DNA of 64,000 bases from Rallus limicola (lineage: Eukaryota > Chordata > Aves > Gruiformes > Rallidae). Under the pieces are notes generated by a model. That model was given only the letters and a program-made list of their open reading frames with translations. It did no database searches and was not told the origin of the DNA. The stretch is from assembly GCA_022605955.1 (NCBI GenBank), contig JAKCOZ010000040.1, positions 2,046,001-2,110,000 of the forward strand. Direction: 5' to 3'. Position 1 is the stretch's first letter. Each line of letters starts with the position of its first letter. A program made the position numbers and the translations under genes. Positions 10,079 through 20,479 of this stretch are shown piece after piece.

Positions 10079-11433
10079 GTCAAATGCAAACCATCCCAGC
10101 TAATGGCATGGGCTGCTTCCTGGTTTCCTGCACTGCTGCCTTGTCATTTCCTGGCTTATGCCACGTGCTTTCCCATAGGAAGGCTTCTGTGAGTACCGGG
10201 ATGAGAGGCCCCAGGATTACTGGGGCAGAAAGACGTCAGCAGCAGCAGAAGGCCCAGCTCCTGGGCAGATGGAGCCCTGTGAAGGCCATTGCTGGGCCCC
10301 TGGGTTCTTCCCTTGACTCAACTGTGGGAACTAGTTCAGGAAATGGGCACTGCTCTTGTGCTTCATGTCCGGATGCCCAAGAACTGCCATTTGAGAGGAC
10401 ATGGCACATCTGTTTATCTTGCTCCCCCCAAGTAAGTCTCTCTGAGGGTTGCTCATTGTTTCACCCCGCTGTTGGTTCCACTGGGAGGGTTTGACCCTCT
10501 TGCAACAGTAACAGTGCTGTCAGGCTAATCTTCCTGGGCTCGTTTGCCATGTGCACAGTGGTGCCTGTTTCTCTGCCAGTCAGATTCCTCCCTGATGCCT
10601 TCAGCCTGCCATCCCAAGCTTTCCATCACTCCTGTTGATTTCCCTTCCTTCCCAGGCAGCTGGTTGTCAAGGGACAGCAGAGCGTGCCCACTGCTCCAGG
10701 GGCCCCAGGAAGCAGGGGTCAAGGCAAAACCCATCTGCACACAGACAACATGCTGGGGCTGAGCCTGCTTGAGTGGGGCATTGGACTGGGGGAACAACAG
10801 TTGAACTAGCACAACAACAGTTCTGCTCCTCTGGCCTTCAGAGTATTTCCCTAGATTGGGCAGCTGGAGGGCATTTGGGCCTCTCCCATATTCAATGAAC
10901 CCTGTAGGCTGTTGCCAAGCCCACAGAGGTTGGCAACATTGTCCTGAGGGCAGCTTATGGTAAAAGAGAGCTGAGAAACTGAAGAGCAGCCTGTATGCCT
11001 GAGAAGGCCACTGCCACTGACTGCTGCCATGAGCCATGCCGGAAGAGGAGGACAGGGCACATAGTCACAAGAGCGAGGCCTGACCCACCCTGGGGGACAA
11101 GCCAAGTATGTCAGGGCTGGGAGCAGCTGGGGCTCTTCCTGTCAGCAGGATGATAAAAACCCTCATCGAAGTGCCCCAGGCTGACATCACCCGCCTCCAC
11201 TGGACCCCTTGGCACTTAGTCCGTGCCTTCTGCCCACACTGACGCATGCTGGTCCCAGAAATCCTGCGGCCTCTCATCCCAGCTCTCAGAGGAACCACCC
11301 CAGAGGGAATGGGCATGACATAACCAGGAAATGCAAAAGGCATTAGAGAGGGAAACAGCAACTCATCCTTCGGATGTTTCCGTTCACAAGGAGCGTGCTG
11401 GAAAATTGTTGCTTCTGCAGCAGGGCCTTTGGG
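10079..11433. other. Divergent spacer between genes 4 and 5
   Basis: Near-identical copy of the spacer between genes 1 and 2. It carries the conserved upstream promoter blocks of both genes at its ends and nothing else I can support. Confidence 0.6.
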
Positions 11434-11463
11434 CCTCAGGCAGTGTCGAGGCCGGTATAAAAG
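11434..11463 (+). promoter_or_regulatory. Promoter of gene 5
   Basis: TATAAAAG at 11456-11463 behind CCTCAGGCAGTGTCGAGG. Exon 1 ends at 11522. The copy near 11320 reads ATAACCAGGAAATG where gene 2 has ATAACAAGAAATG, so gene 2 has lost a base in the upstream GGAAATG block. Confidence 0.85.
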
Positions 11464-11931
11464 CCAGACCAACGGGTTGCTCTCTCAACCGCTTCTGTCC
11501 CCACCTTCTCCTTGGAAAACAGGTGAGTTGGACCCTCCTTTTCCCCTCCACCACCTCCTCTTGGATGGAGTCTTGTCTTCAAGGACTCCTCAGCTGATAG
11601 CTGCTGCTTGCTCTTTGGTTAGGGCTCTGTGCCTGTGGGGATGGGAGAGAGGGGAGGAGGGATGGTCTGTACTGGACATAGGCTGGGACTGGGCTGTGGT
11701 AGCTTCTTGGCTACAGGCTTGGCAGGAGGATCCCTGAGCCTGGCTGCTCTTCAGTGAAGCCCACGGGGGTCAGGCAAAGTAGCCCTTGTTCCCCCCTGCA
11801 CAGCCTCTACGTCCTGGCCCAGCAGGTGCCTTGGCTTCCTTTTGCTGGGGTTGCAGGCTGTTGCTCAGGGGTTCCTGTGCTTTGCTTCCTCCCTGACCTC
11901 TCTCTCCCAGGTGCACCCCCTGGCCCAAGAC

Positions 11932-12252
11932 ATGTCCTGCTCCGACAAGTGCCAGCCCTGCCTGCCCTGCTGCCAGCCCTGCGGCCCGACCCCTCTGGCC
12001 AACAGCTGCAATGAGGCCTGTTGCAGGCAGTGCCAGTCTTCTGTTGTTGTCATCCAGCCCTCCCCTGTGGTGGTGACCCTGCCTGGCCCCATCCTCAGCA
12101 CCTTCCCACAGAACACCGCTGTGGGCTCCTCCACCTCCGCTGCTGTTGGCAGCATCCTCAGCTGCAACGGAGTGCCCATCTGCTCTGGGGGCTTTGACCT
12201 CTCCTGCATCACCAGCCGCTACTGTGGCAGCAGAAGGTGCCCCCCTTGCTAA
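11932..12252 (+). CDS. Feather-type beta-keratin, type B (gene 5)
   Basis: 106 aa, identical in protein to gene 7 and to gene 2 except Pro59, which is present here as in the family consensus. Cys at 3, 7, 10, 13, 14, 17, 26, 30, 31, 34, 78, 84, 92, 98, 103 and 106. The intron is 11523-11910 (388 nt) and exon 2 starts at 11911. Its neighbours repeat the first unit: divergent gene 4 on the left and a CR1 remnant then same-strand gene 6 on the right. Confidence 0.95.
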   Translation: MSCSDKCQPCLPCCQPCGPTPLANSCNEACCRQCQSSVVVIQPSPVVVTLPGPILSTFPQNTAVGSSTSAAVGSILSCNGVPICSGGFDLSCITSRYCGSRRCPPC

Positions 12253-12630
12253 AGCCACAGTTGTCTGCACAGACAAGGAGGCCTGTGGACCCAGAAGATG
12301 ATGCCAGACTGAATGGCAGAAATTGTGGCCATTGCTTTGTGAGGGGCTGGGCATGCCTCTCCCCTCAGGCAAAGCTTTCTGCCCTTTGGGAGGCACCAGC
12401 CTGGGCTCTCTGAAAACACTGTTGATGCCTCTTGTTCCCTTCCTCCACTCTCTCCTTTCCCCCCTTTGCCTTTGTTGTTTTCCTCTGCCCTGGGCCATGA
12501 GGCCCACCAAAGGCAGACTGGGAACACCTTCCCTTCTCTCTTTCTCTGTAGACTACTGACTCTTGGCTGCCCAATTGGATCCTTCTAATTATGCCTCCTC
12601 TCATAATGTCTTGCTTCTCTTCATGGACTC

Positions 12631-12636
12631 ATTAAA
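12631..12636 (+). terminator. Poly(A) signal of gene 5
   Basis: ATTAAA followed by GCTGCTGCATCG, matching gene 2 and, inverted, gene 7 (16017-16022). Confidence 0.75.
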
Positions 12637-12904
12637 TGCTGCTGCATCGTACCCTCGTGCTGCGTGTGGTCCTTTGCTCTTCAGACGCTTTCTAAACTTT
12701 CTGTGGAGAAAGCAGATATGCTGGCAGGGAACAAATGAGTGAGTGAATGAGTGAGTGAGCGAGCGTGTGGACCCTCTTTTATTCCTAGAGATTTTGGAGG
12801 TGTTGTGGTTTAGTGTGGTCAGTTTCTAGTGGAGGAAGGGAGTGCTGCACAGCTGGCTTCTGCAAGACACAGCTACAAGCTTTCTGTGGGCCCGACAGAG
12901 TAAA

Positions 12905-13746
12905 TATGAGCCGACTCAAAGCCAGACCTGCCACTGACCATGCCAAGCCCCACCAAGCCATGTGATAAGGTTGACATGCTGCAGGGAAGGGATGCCACCC
13001 CGAGGGACCTTGGCAGGCTGGAGAGATTAGCCCATGCAAACTGCATGAAGTTCCACAAGGCCAAGCGCAAGGTCCTGCATGTGCTTGATGCAATCCCAAG
13101 CACAAACACAGGCTGGGTAGAGAATGTATTGAGAGCAGCTATGATGAGAAGAGCTTGGGGGTGCTGATCAGTGACTAACTCAACATGGACCAGCAGTGTG
13201 GACTGGCAGCTCAAAAAGCCAACCATGTCCTGGCTGCATCAAGAACAGCATGGCCAGCATGTCAAGGGAGGAGATTCTGATCCTCTTCTCTTGTGTGACA
13301 CCAGCTGGAGTACTGCATCCAGCTCTGGCATCCCCAGTAAAGGAAAGGCATAGACGTGTTGGAGCAAGTACAGAGGAGGGCTACAAGGATGATCATATTG
13401 GAGAAGAGAAGGATCTGAGGAGACCTAATTACAGCCTACCAATACTTAAAGGGGTCCTGTATGAAAGTGGGAGAGGGACTGTTCAACAGATATTGTAGTG
13501 ATAGGACAAGAGGGAATGGCTTCAACTTGAAAGAGGGCAGGTTTAACTTAGAGATTAGGAAGAAATTCTTTACTATGAAGGTAGTCAGGCAGTGGAACAG
13601 GTTTCCCACAGACATTGTGGAAGCCCGGTCCTTGAATGCATTTAAGGCCAGGTTGGATGAGGTTTTGGGCAACCTGATCTTGTGAAGGGGTCCCTGCCTG
13701 TGGTAGGGGGGTTGGAACTAGATGATCTGTAGGAGCTTCCAACTGC
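12905..13746 (+). mobile_element. CR1 LINE fragment (second copy of 4145-4965)
   Basis: Same decayed CR1 as in the left unit, carried along by the 8.77 kb duplication. It keeps 12 bases near 13021 (GAGAGATTAGCC) that the left copy lacks, which lengthens the readable LERLAHANCMKFHKAK stretch. The left copy therefore probably suffered a deletion. Confidence 0.85.
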
Positions 13747-14485
13747 TGAAGACTTGTTCTCCCTGTTTTCCCCAGCACAACTCCATCCATAGCAAGGGAT
13801 GAGAGAGCTTTGAGAGCTTGTGGGGCTGCTGACCTCCCAGGGCCTCCTGCAGCACTGGGGTCCTCTCACGAAGACAGCAAAACTGGGGATCAATAGCTGT
13901 AGGGTATGCTGTGAGGCAAAGCCGGATATTTCTGGGCAGACATGCACAAGGCAAAGGCTGAGGGTTACTGGCAGCGAAGTAGCCAGAGAAGTTGTTCTGA
14001 GCTCCAAGGGACAACAACTGAAGCAGACCCATACACAGTGTGCCCTGCCTTCCCAATCTTCCAGGAATAAGAAGGGGTGCACATGCCCGCTTGCTCACTC
14101 ACTCACTCCTGTGTTCCCTCCCAGCATATCTGCTTCCTTCATGGACGGTGTAGAGAGAATCATGCTTTTCTCAAGGATTTATATGTAAAATCTTTCCTTG
14201 TTGCCCTTGTCATCCGTGGCCAGATTTAGTTTTGTCAGTGCTTTAGCCTTTCTAACCTGATCCCTGGCTGATCAGATAGTTCGATGGTGCCACCAGTGCA
14301 GCACCCCTTCCTCCACTAGAAACTGACCAAGCTAAACCACACCACCTCCAAAACCCCTAGGAGTAAGAGAGGGTCCACACGCTCGCTCACTCATTTGTTC
14401 CCTGCCAGCATATCTGCTTTCTCCATACAAAGTTTAGAAAGCGTCTGAATAGCAAAGGACCACACGCAGCATGAGGGTACAATGC
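13747..14485. other. Intergenic spacer upstream of gene 6
   Basis: Copy of 4966-5704, with no gene. About 14251-14440 recurs in the same orientation at 15774-15960, immediately after the end of the gene 6 arm. The same inverted B-type 3' flank is thus present on both sides of gene 6. Confidence 0.6.
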
Positions 14486-14530
14486 AGGAGCTGGTCAGAA
14501 CATTATTACTTCGCCAAGGGTGCCTGCAGG

Positions 14531-14559
14531 CCTTAGGCAGTGCAGGGCTCCTATAAAAG
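14531..14559 (+). promoter_or_regulatory. Promoter of gene 6 (upstream part replaced)
   Basis: TATAAAAG at 14552-14559 with the CCTTAGGCAG variant shared with gene 3. As in gene 3, homology to full A promoters stops about 65 bp upstream. Exon 1 ends at 14619. Confidence 0.8.
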
Positions 14560-14921
14560 GCTGCCCAAGTCTCTGCTCTCTCATCGTCTTCTCTCTCCTT
14601 CTTTCTCCTTGGGAATCAGGTGAGTGGGAGGCCTCTTCTCCTTCTACTTCAAGATCAGGTCTTTCCTCGATGTGTGTCACTGATGATACGGTCTGTCCTC
14701 GCCCATGGCTGGGAGCTGCTTGACATGGGAGAGGGAAGGGCAGAGAAAGTCTTGCACAGAGAGGGGCTGGGCCTTAGTTGAGGTGGCTCCTGGGCTTTGA
14801 GCTGGGCAGCATATGCTGGTCCAAGCAGGTGCCTTGCCTGCCTGGTGGTTGGGTCAGTGCTGCTTCTCAGGTTTGCTCCCTCCCCTGACCCTTCTCCCAG
14901 GTGATCCTCTGTCCCAGAGAC

Positions 14922-15311
14922 ATGTCCTGCTCCGAGAAGTGCCAGCCCTGCTGCGAGCCCTGCCAGCCCCGCTGCCAGCCCTGCGTGCCTTGCCAGCCCT
15001 GCTGCCCGCCTAGCCAGCCCTGCTGCCCTCCTTGCCAGCCCTGCGGCCCGACCCCTCTGGCCAGCAGCTGCAATGAGGCCTGTTGCATGCAGTGCCAGAA
15101 CTCCACCGTGGTCATTGAGCCCCCAGCCGTGGTGGTGACCCTGCCTGGACCCATCCTCAGCTCCTTCCCACAGAACACCGTTGTGGGCTCCTCCACCTCC
15201 GCTGCTGTTGGCAGCATCCTCAGCTGTGAAGGAGTGCCCATCTGCTCTGGGGGCTTTGACCTCTCCTGCATCACCAGCCGCTACTGTGGCAACAGATGCC
15301 AACCCTGCTAA
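14922..15311 (+). CDS. Feather-type beta-keratin, type A (gene 6)
   Basis: 129 aa with 24 Cys. Two changes against gene 1: Cys31 in the N-terminal repeat is Ser (CCPPSQPCC; codon AGC near 15012) and Thr56 is Met (ACCMQC). The intron is 14620-14900 and exon 2 starts at 14901. The 5' side is of gene 3 type (truncated promoter), while the 3'UTR is the gene 4/8 version, ending at ATTAAA 15595-15600. Loss of one Cys among 15 in the head should change little; that is inference. Confidence 0.94.
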   Translation: MSCSEKCQPCCEPCQPRCQPCVPCQPCCPPSQPCCPPCQPCGPTPLASSCNEACCMQCQNSTVVIEPPAVVVTLPGPILSSFPQNTVVGSSTSAAVGSILSCEGVPICSGGFDLSCITSRYCGNRCQPC

Positions 15312-15594
15312 AGCTGCTGGCAACCTCCCCTGCCAAGAACCTCCAATGGCCTGAGAACGTGGTGCTGGGGAGGAGATAGAGATTCAGGGCATTGAAAGTA
15401 GAGCTGTTTCCTTCTTCCACTCTCCTCTATTTCCTCTGCTGTCTCCATCTTTCAACACCGCCCTAGCAGGCACCTGTTGTCCTCCCTCCCTTGGTAGGGG
15501 TGGCAGACAGACAACACCCTGCAGGAGCTGTACTGCATCTCAGGGGCTGTGCCTGCTGCCCCCTGTGAGCCACCTCCCTTTCTCCTTTAGACTC

Positions 15595-15600
15595 ATTAAA
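15595..15600 (+). terminator. Poly(A) signal of gene 6
   Basis: ATTAAA followed by GTTGTGTTGCATCG, mirror of the signal of gene 4. Confidence 0.75.
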
Positions 15601-16016
15601 GTTGTGTTGCATCGAATCCTGGGCCTCTGAGTCCTCCTTACTTTTTGTGGCAAGTGTCCCAGTCTGCTCAGGGAAAGAGGTGGGGGAAGGGATGAGAGGG
15701 TGGGACTCACTGCAGTGGATTTTTATTGAGAAAATATATTTAGAGATGCTCAGGATTTGAGGTAAGGACAGGTTTCTAACCTGATCCCTGGCTGCTCAGA
15801 TAGTTCGATGGTGCCACCAGTGCAGCACCCCTTCCTCCACTAGAAACTGACCAAGCTAAACCACACCACCTCCAAAACCCCTAGGAGTAAGAGAGGGTCC
15901 ACACGCTCGCTCACTCATTTGTTCCCTGCCAGCATATCTGCTTTCTCCACAGAAAGTTTAGAAAGCGTCTGAAGAGCAAAGGACCACACGCAGCACGAGG
16001 GTACGATGCAGCAGCA

Positions 16017-16022
16017 TTTAAT
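16017..16022 (-). terminator. Poly(A) signal of gene 7
   Basis: ATTAAA on the minus strand followed by GCTGCTGCATCG, the type B 3' end. Confidence 0.75.
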
Positions 16023-16400
16023 GAGTCCATGAAGAGAAGCAAGACATTATGAGAGGAGGCATAATTAGAAGGATCCAATTGGGCAGCCAAGAGTCAGTAG
16101 TCTACAGAGAAAGAGAGAAGGGAAGGTGTTCCCAGTCTGCCTTTGGTGGGCCTCATGGCCCAGGGCAGAGGAAAACAACAAAGGCAAAGGGGGGAAAGGA
16201 GAGAGTGGAGGAAGGGAACAAGAGGCATCAACAGTGTTTTCAGAGAGCCCAGGCTGGTGCCTCCCAAAGGGCAGAAAGCTTTGCCTGAGGGGAGAGGCAT
16301 GCCCAGCCCCTCACAAAGCAATGGCCACATTTTCTGCCATTCAGTCTGGCATCATCTTCTGGGTCCACAGGCCTCCTTGTCTGTGCAGACAACTGTGGCT

Positions 16401-16721
16401 TTAGCAAGGGGGGCACCTTCTGCTGCCACAGTAGCGGCTGGTGATGCAGGAGAGGTCAAAGCCCCCAGAGCAGATGGGCACTCCGTTGCAGCTGAGGATG
16501 CTGCCAACAGCAGCGGAGGTGGAGGAGCCCACAGCGGTGTTCTGTGGGAAGGTGCTGAGGATGGGGCCAGGCAGGGTCACCACCACAGGGGAGGGCTGGA
16601 TGACAACAACAGAAGACTGGCACTGCCTGCAACAGGCCTCATTGCAGCTGTTGGCCAGAGGGGTCGGGCCGCAGGGCTGGCAGCAGGGCAGGCAGGGCTG
16701 GCACTTGTCGGAGCAGGACAT
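16401..16721 (-). CDS. Feather-type beta-keratin, type B (gene 7)
   Basis: 106 aa, identical to gene 5 including Pro59. The intron is 16743-17130 (388 nt), exon 2 begins at 16742 and exon 1 ends at 17131 (GAAAACAG before GTGAGTTGG). It is divergent to gene 8 in the same way gene 5 is to gene 4, with its tail toward gene 6 (convergent). The 3'UTR is nearly identical to gene 5, with a T for A in GCCACATTTTCTG near 16330. Confidence 0.95.
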   Translation of the reverse strand: MSCSDKCQPCLPCCQPCGPTPLANSCNEACCRQCQSSVVVIQPSPVVVTLPGPILSTFPQNTAVGSSTSAAVGSILSCNGVPICSGGFDLSCITSRYCGSRRCPPC

Positions 16722-17189
16722 GTCTTGGGCCAGGGGGTGCACCTGGGAGAGAGAGGTCAGGGAGGAAGCAAAGCACAGGAACCCCTGAGCAACAGCCTGC
16801 AACCCCAGCAAAAGGAAGCCAAGGCACCTGCTGGGCCAGGACGTAGAGGCTGTGCAGGGGGGAACAAGGGCTACTTTGCCTGACCCCCGTGGGCTTCACT
16901 GAAGAGCAGCCAGGCTCAGGGATCCTCCTGCCAAGCCTGTAGCCAAGAAGCTACCTCAGCCCAGTCCCAGCCTATGTCCAGTACAGACCATCCCTCCTCC
17001 CCTCTCTCCCATCCCCACAGGCACAGAGCCCTAACCAAAGAGCAAGCAGCAGCTATCAGCTGAGGAGTCCTTGAAGACAAGACTCCATCCAAGAGGAGGT
17101 GGTGGAGGGGAAAAGGAGGGTCCAACTCACCTGTTTTCCAAGGAGAAGGTGGGGACAGAAGCGGTTGAGAGAGCAACCCGTTGGTCTGG

Positions 17190-17219
17190 CTTTTATACCG
17201 GCCTCGACACTGCCTGAGG
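17190..17219 (-). promoter_or_regulatory. Promoter of gene 7
   Basis: TATAAAAG at 17190-17197 (minus strand) with CCTCAGGCAGTGTCGAGG. The upstream block with AACCAGGAAATGC lies near 17318-17335. Confidence 0.85.
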
Positions 17220-18620
17220 CCCAAAGGCCCTGCTGCAGAAGCAACAATTTTCCAGCACGCTCCTTGTGAACGGAAACATCCGAAGGATGAGTTGCTGTTT
17301 CCCTCTCTAATGCCTTTTGCATTTCCTGGTTATGTCATGCCCATTCCCTCTGGGGTGGTTCCTCTGAGAGCTGGGATGAGAGGCCGCAGGATTTCTGGGA
17401 CCAGCATGCGTCAGTGTGGGCAGAAGGCACGGACTAAGTGCCAAGGGGTCCAGTGGAGGCGGGTGATGTCAGCCTGGGGCACTTCGATGAGGGTTTTTAT
17501 CATCCTGCTGACAGGAAGAGCCCCAGCTGCTCCCAGCCCTGACATACTTGGCTTGTCCCCCAGGGTGGGTCAGGCCTCGCTCTTGTGACTGTGTGCCCTG
17601 TCCTCCTCTTCCGGCATGGCTCATGGCAGCAGTCAGTGGCAGTGGCCTTCTCAGGCATACAGGCTGCTCTTCAGTTTCTTAGCTCTCTTTTACCATAAGC
17701 TGCCCCCAGGACAATGTTGCCAACCTCTGTGGGCTTGGCAACAGCCTACAGGGTTCATTGAATATGGGAGAGGCCCAAATGCCCTCCAGCTGCCCAATCT
17801 AGGGAAATACTCTGAAGGCCAGAGGAGCAGAACTGCTGTTGTGCTAGTTCAACTGTTCTTCCCCCAGTCCAATGCCCCACTCAAGCAGGCTCAGCCCCAG
17901 CATGTTGTCTGTGTGCAGATGGGTTTTGCCTTGACCCCTGCTTCCTGGGGCCCCTGGAGCAGTGGGCACGCTCTGCTGTCCCTTGACAACCAGCTGCCTG
18001 GGAAGGAAGGGAAATCAACAGGAGTGATGGAAAGCTTGGGATGGCAGGCTGAAGGCATCAGGGAGGAATCTGACTGGCAGAGAAACAGGCACCACTGTGC
18101 ACATGGCAAATGAGCCCAGGAAGATTAGCCTGACAGCACTGTTACTGTTGCAAGAGGGTCAAACCCTCCCAGTGGAACCAACAGCGGGGTGAAACAATGA
18201 TCAACCCTCAGAGAGACTTACTTGGGGGGAGCAAGATAAACAGATGTGCCATGTCCTCTCAAATGGCAGTTCTTGGGCATCCGGACATGAAGCACAAGAG
18301 CAGTGCCCATTTCCTGAACTAGTTCCCACAGTTGAGTCAAGGGAAGAACCCAGGGGCCCAGCAATGGCCTTCACAGGGCTCCATCTGCCCAGGAGCTGGG
18401 CCTTCTGCTGCTGCTGACGTCTTTCTGCCCCAGTAATCCTGGGGCCTCTCATCCCGGTACTCACAGAAGCCTTCCTATGGGAAAGCACGTGGCATAAGCC
18501 AGGAAATGACAAGGCAGCAGTGCAGGAAACCAGGAAGCAGCCCATGCCATTAGCTGGGATGGTTTGCATTTGACAGGAGCTGGTCAGAACATTATTACTT
18601 CCGCCAAGGGTGCCTGCAGG
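17220..18620. other. Divergent spacer between genes 7 and 8
   Basis: Inverted copy of the spacer between genes 4 and 5, with conserved promoter blocks at both ends and no gene. Confidence 0.6.
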
Positions 18621-18649
18621 CCTGAGGCAGTGCAGGGCTCCTATAAAAG
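18621..18649 (+). promoter_or_regulatory. Promoter of gene 8
   Basis: TATAAAAG at 18642-18649 with CCTGAGGCAGTGCAGG. The full-length upstream region is retained, unlike genes 3 and 6. Exon 1 ends at 18709. Confidence 0.85.
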
Positions 18650-19011
18650 GCTGCCCAAGTCTCTGCTCTCTCATCGTCTTCTCTCTCCTTCTTTCTCCTT
18701 GGGAATCAGGTGAGTGGGAGGCCTCTTCTCCTTCTCCTTCAAGATCAGGTCTTTCCTCGATGTGTGTCGCCGATGATACGGTCTGTCCTCGCCCATGGCT
18801 GGGAGCTGCTTGACATGGGAGAGGGAAGGGCAGAGAAAGTCTTGCACAGAGAGGGGCTGGGCCTTAGTTGAGGTGGCTCCTGGGCTTTGAGCTGGGCAGC
18901 ATATGCTGGTCCAAGCAGGTGCCTTGCCTGCCTGGTGGTTAGGTCAGTGCTGCTTCTCATGTTTGCTCCCTCCCCTGACCCTTCTCCCAGGTGATCCTCT
19001 GTCCCAGAGAC

Positions 19012-19404
19012 ATGTCCTGCTCCGAGAAGTGCCAGCCCTGCTGCGAGCCCTGCCAGCCCCGCTGCCAGCCCTGCGTGCCTTGCCAGCCCTGCTGCCCGCC
19101 TTGCCAGCCCTGCTGCCCTCCTTGCTGCCAGCCCTGCGGCCCGACCCCTCTGGCCAGCAGCTGCAATGAGGCCTGTTGCACGCAGTGCCAGAACTCCACC
19201 GTGGTCATTGAGCCCCCAGCCGTGGTGGTGACCCTGCCTGGACCCATCCTCAGCTCCTTCCCACAGAACACCGTTGTGGGCTCCTCCACCTCCGCTGCTG
19301 TTGGCAGCATCCTCAGCTGTGAAGGAGTGCCCATCTGCTCTGGGGGCTTTGACCTCTCCTGCATCACCAGCCGCTACTGTGGCAACAGATGCCAACCCTG
19401 CTAA
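19012..19404 (+). CDS. Feather-type beta-keratin, type A, long variant (gene 8)
   Basis: 130 aa with 26 Cys. It equals gene 4 plus one in-frame Cys codon (TGC) near 19125, which turns PPCQPCGP into PPCCQPCGP. The insertion lies in the tandem TGCCAGCCCTGC repeat that encodes the Cys-rich head, so slippage or unequal exchange within the repeat is the likely cause. The intron is 18710-18990 and exon 2 starts at 18991. The 3'UTR is of the gene 4/6 version with ATTAAA at 19688-19693. The gene is divergent to gene 7. Confidence 0.95.
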   Translation: MSCSEKCQPCCEPCQPRCQPCVPCQPCCPPCQPCCPPCCQPCGPTPLASSCNEACCTQCQNSTVVIEPPAVVVTLPGPILSSFPQNTVVGSSTSAAVGSILSCEGVPICSGGFDLSCITSRYCGNRCQPC

Positions 19405-19687
19405 AGCTGCTGGCAACCTCCCCTGCCAAGAACCTCCCATGGCCTGAGAACGTGGTGCTGGGGAGGAGATAGAGATTCAGGGCATTGAAAGTAGAGCTGT
19501 TTCCTTCTTCCACTCTCCTCTATTTCCTCTGCTGTCTCCATCTTTCAACACCGCCCTAGCAGGCACCTGTTGTCCTCCCTCCCTTGGTAGGGGTGGCAGA
19601 CAGACAACACCCTGCAGGAGCTGTACTGCATCTCAGGGGCTGTGCCTGCTGCCCCCTGTGAGCCACCTCCCTTTCTCCTTTAGACTC

Positions 19688-19693
19688 ATTAAA
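19688..19693 (+). terminator. Poly(A) signal of gene 8
   Basis: ATTAAA followed by GTTGTGTTGCATCG. Confidence 0.75.
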
Positions 19694-19818
19694 GTTGTGT
19701 TGCATCGAATCCTGGGCCTCTGAGTCCTCCTTCCTTTTTGTGGCAAATGTCCCAGTCTGCTCAGGGAAAGAGGTGGGGGAAGGGAGGAGAGGGTGGGACT
19801 CACTGCAGTGGATTTTTA

Positions 19819-20333
19819 TGGTGCTGTCTCCCTTGATCCTGAGGTAGACATCCCTGGCTACTGCACAACCACTGCACATCAGTGAGAGAATGGCTCCAAA
19901 AGGTGGGTGGCGTGGGGATGGGAAACAACAATGCCTGAGGAGACCTCAGAGCCTCCCCTCTGCCTTCCACTCTGCACCATTACCTGGTGTAGGGTTCATG
20001 GCTTGTGCACATGGGCACAGGTAGTTGAAATAGCTACCTCATACAGTGCTTCAATGCCTAGCCCAGCCCAGCAGCTGGCTAGACATGCAAGGCTGAGCTA
20101 TTTCACATGTTAGTACTGGCATCAGCCTCACTCAGGCTACAGAGTGGAGCCCACACTCCCCGTGAACTCAGCAGCCCCATAGGCCACTGGAGATTCAGAA
20201 GTGCACTGAGCCTCTGTCCTCTCTCTGGTCACCCTTTAAGTGCTGTAATACTGTGATGAGGTCCCTGAACCTTCTCTTCTCACAGGACAGGTACTCTAGC
20301 CCTTTGGACATCTTTACCATGATGGTAATTAGT
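19819..20333. other. Intergenic sequence after gene 8, no gene recognised
   Basis: About 19886-20205 is roughly two-thirds identical by eye to 7315-7605 (shared phrases ATGGCTCCAAA, CTCATACAGT, GAGCCCACACTC-like). About 20225-20330 resembles a reverse-oriented CR1 piece (GTCCCTGAACCTTCTCTTCT). Confidence 0.45.
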
Positions 20334-20478
20334 AAGTGATCTCTCTCTGTGCTTATCTTGACCCATGTGCTCTTCTTTGTATTTTCTCTCTCCTGTCCAG
20401 CTGAGGAGGGGGAGCAATAGAGTGGCTTTGGTGGGCACCTGGCCTCCTGCCAAGGTCAACCCATCACAGAAGGCTATG
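20334..20478 (+). mobile_element. ERVL-like LTR 3' end
   Basis: AGTGATCTCTCTCTGTGCTTATCTTGACCCATG-like sequence, then GCTGAGGAGGGGGAGCAATAG and TTTGGTGGGCACCTGG ending in GTCAACCCATCACA. This is the usual end of an avian LTR family, from memory of the family. It is solo and truncated. Confidence 0.55.
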
Positions 20479-20479
20479 G

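Larger units (their letters stand above)
8838..12840. repeat. 4 kb inverted-repeat arm with genes 4 and 5 (mate 15830-19818)
   Basis: Coordinates sum to 28653 at the starts of both genes (9641 with 19012; 11932 with 16721) and at the poly(A) signal of gene 5. The divergent gene pair 4/5 is therefore copied whole, in reverse, as pair 8/7. A 3 bp insertion in gene 8 shifts the sum to 28656 on the outer side. The inner end is approximate because of the length-variable GAGT repeat. Confidence 0.88.
14486..15772. repeat. Inverted-repeat arm carrying gene 6 (mate 8791-10078)
   Basis: Mirror copy of the gene 4 arm, ending at 15772 inside the LTR-derived sequence (GGTAAGGACAGG). The next base starts a direct copy of 14251-14440, so this is a visible rearrangement junction. 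Confidence 0.88.
15830..19818. repeat. 4 kb inverted-repeat arm with genes 7 and 8 (mate 8838-12840)
   Basis: Inverted copy of the gene 4/gene 5 pair. It ends at 19818 within the same short LTR-derived sequence (GGATTTTTAT) in which the mate ends at 8838. The 3 kb between the arms contains gene 6. Confidence 0.88.
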
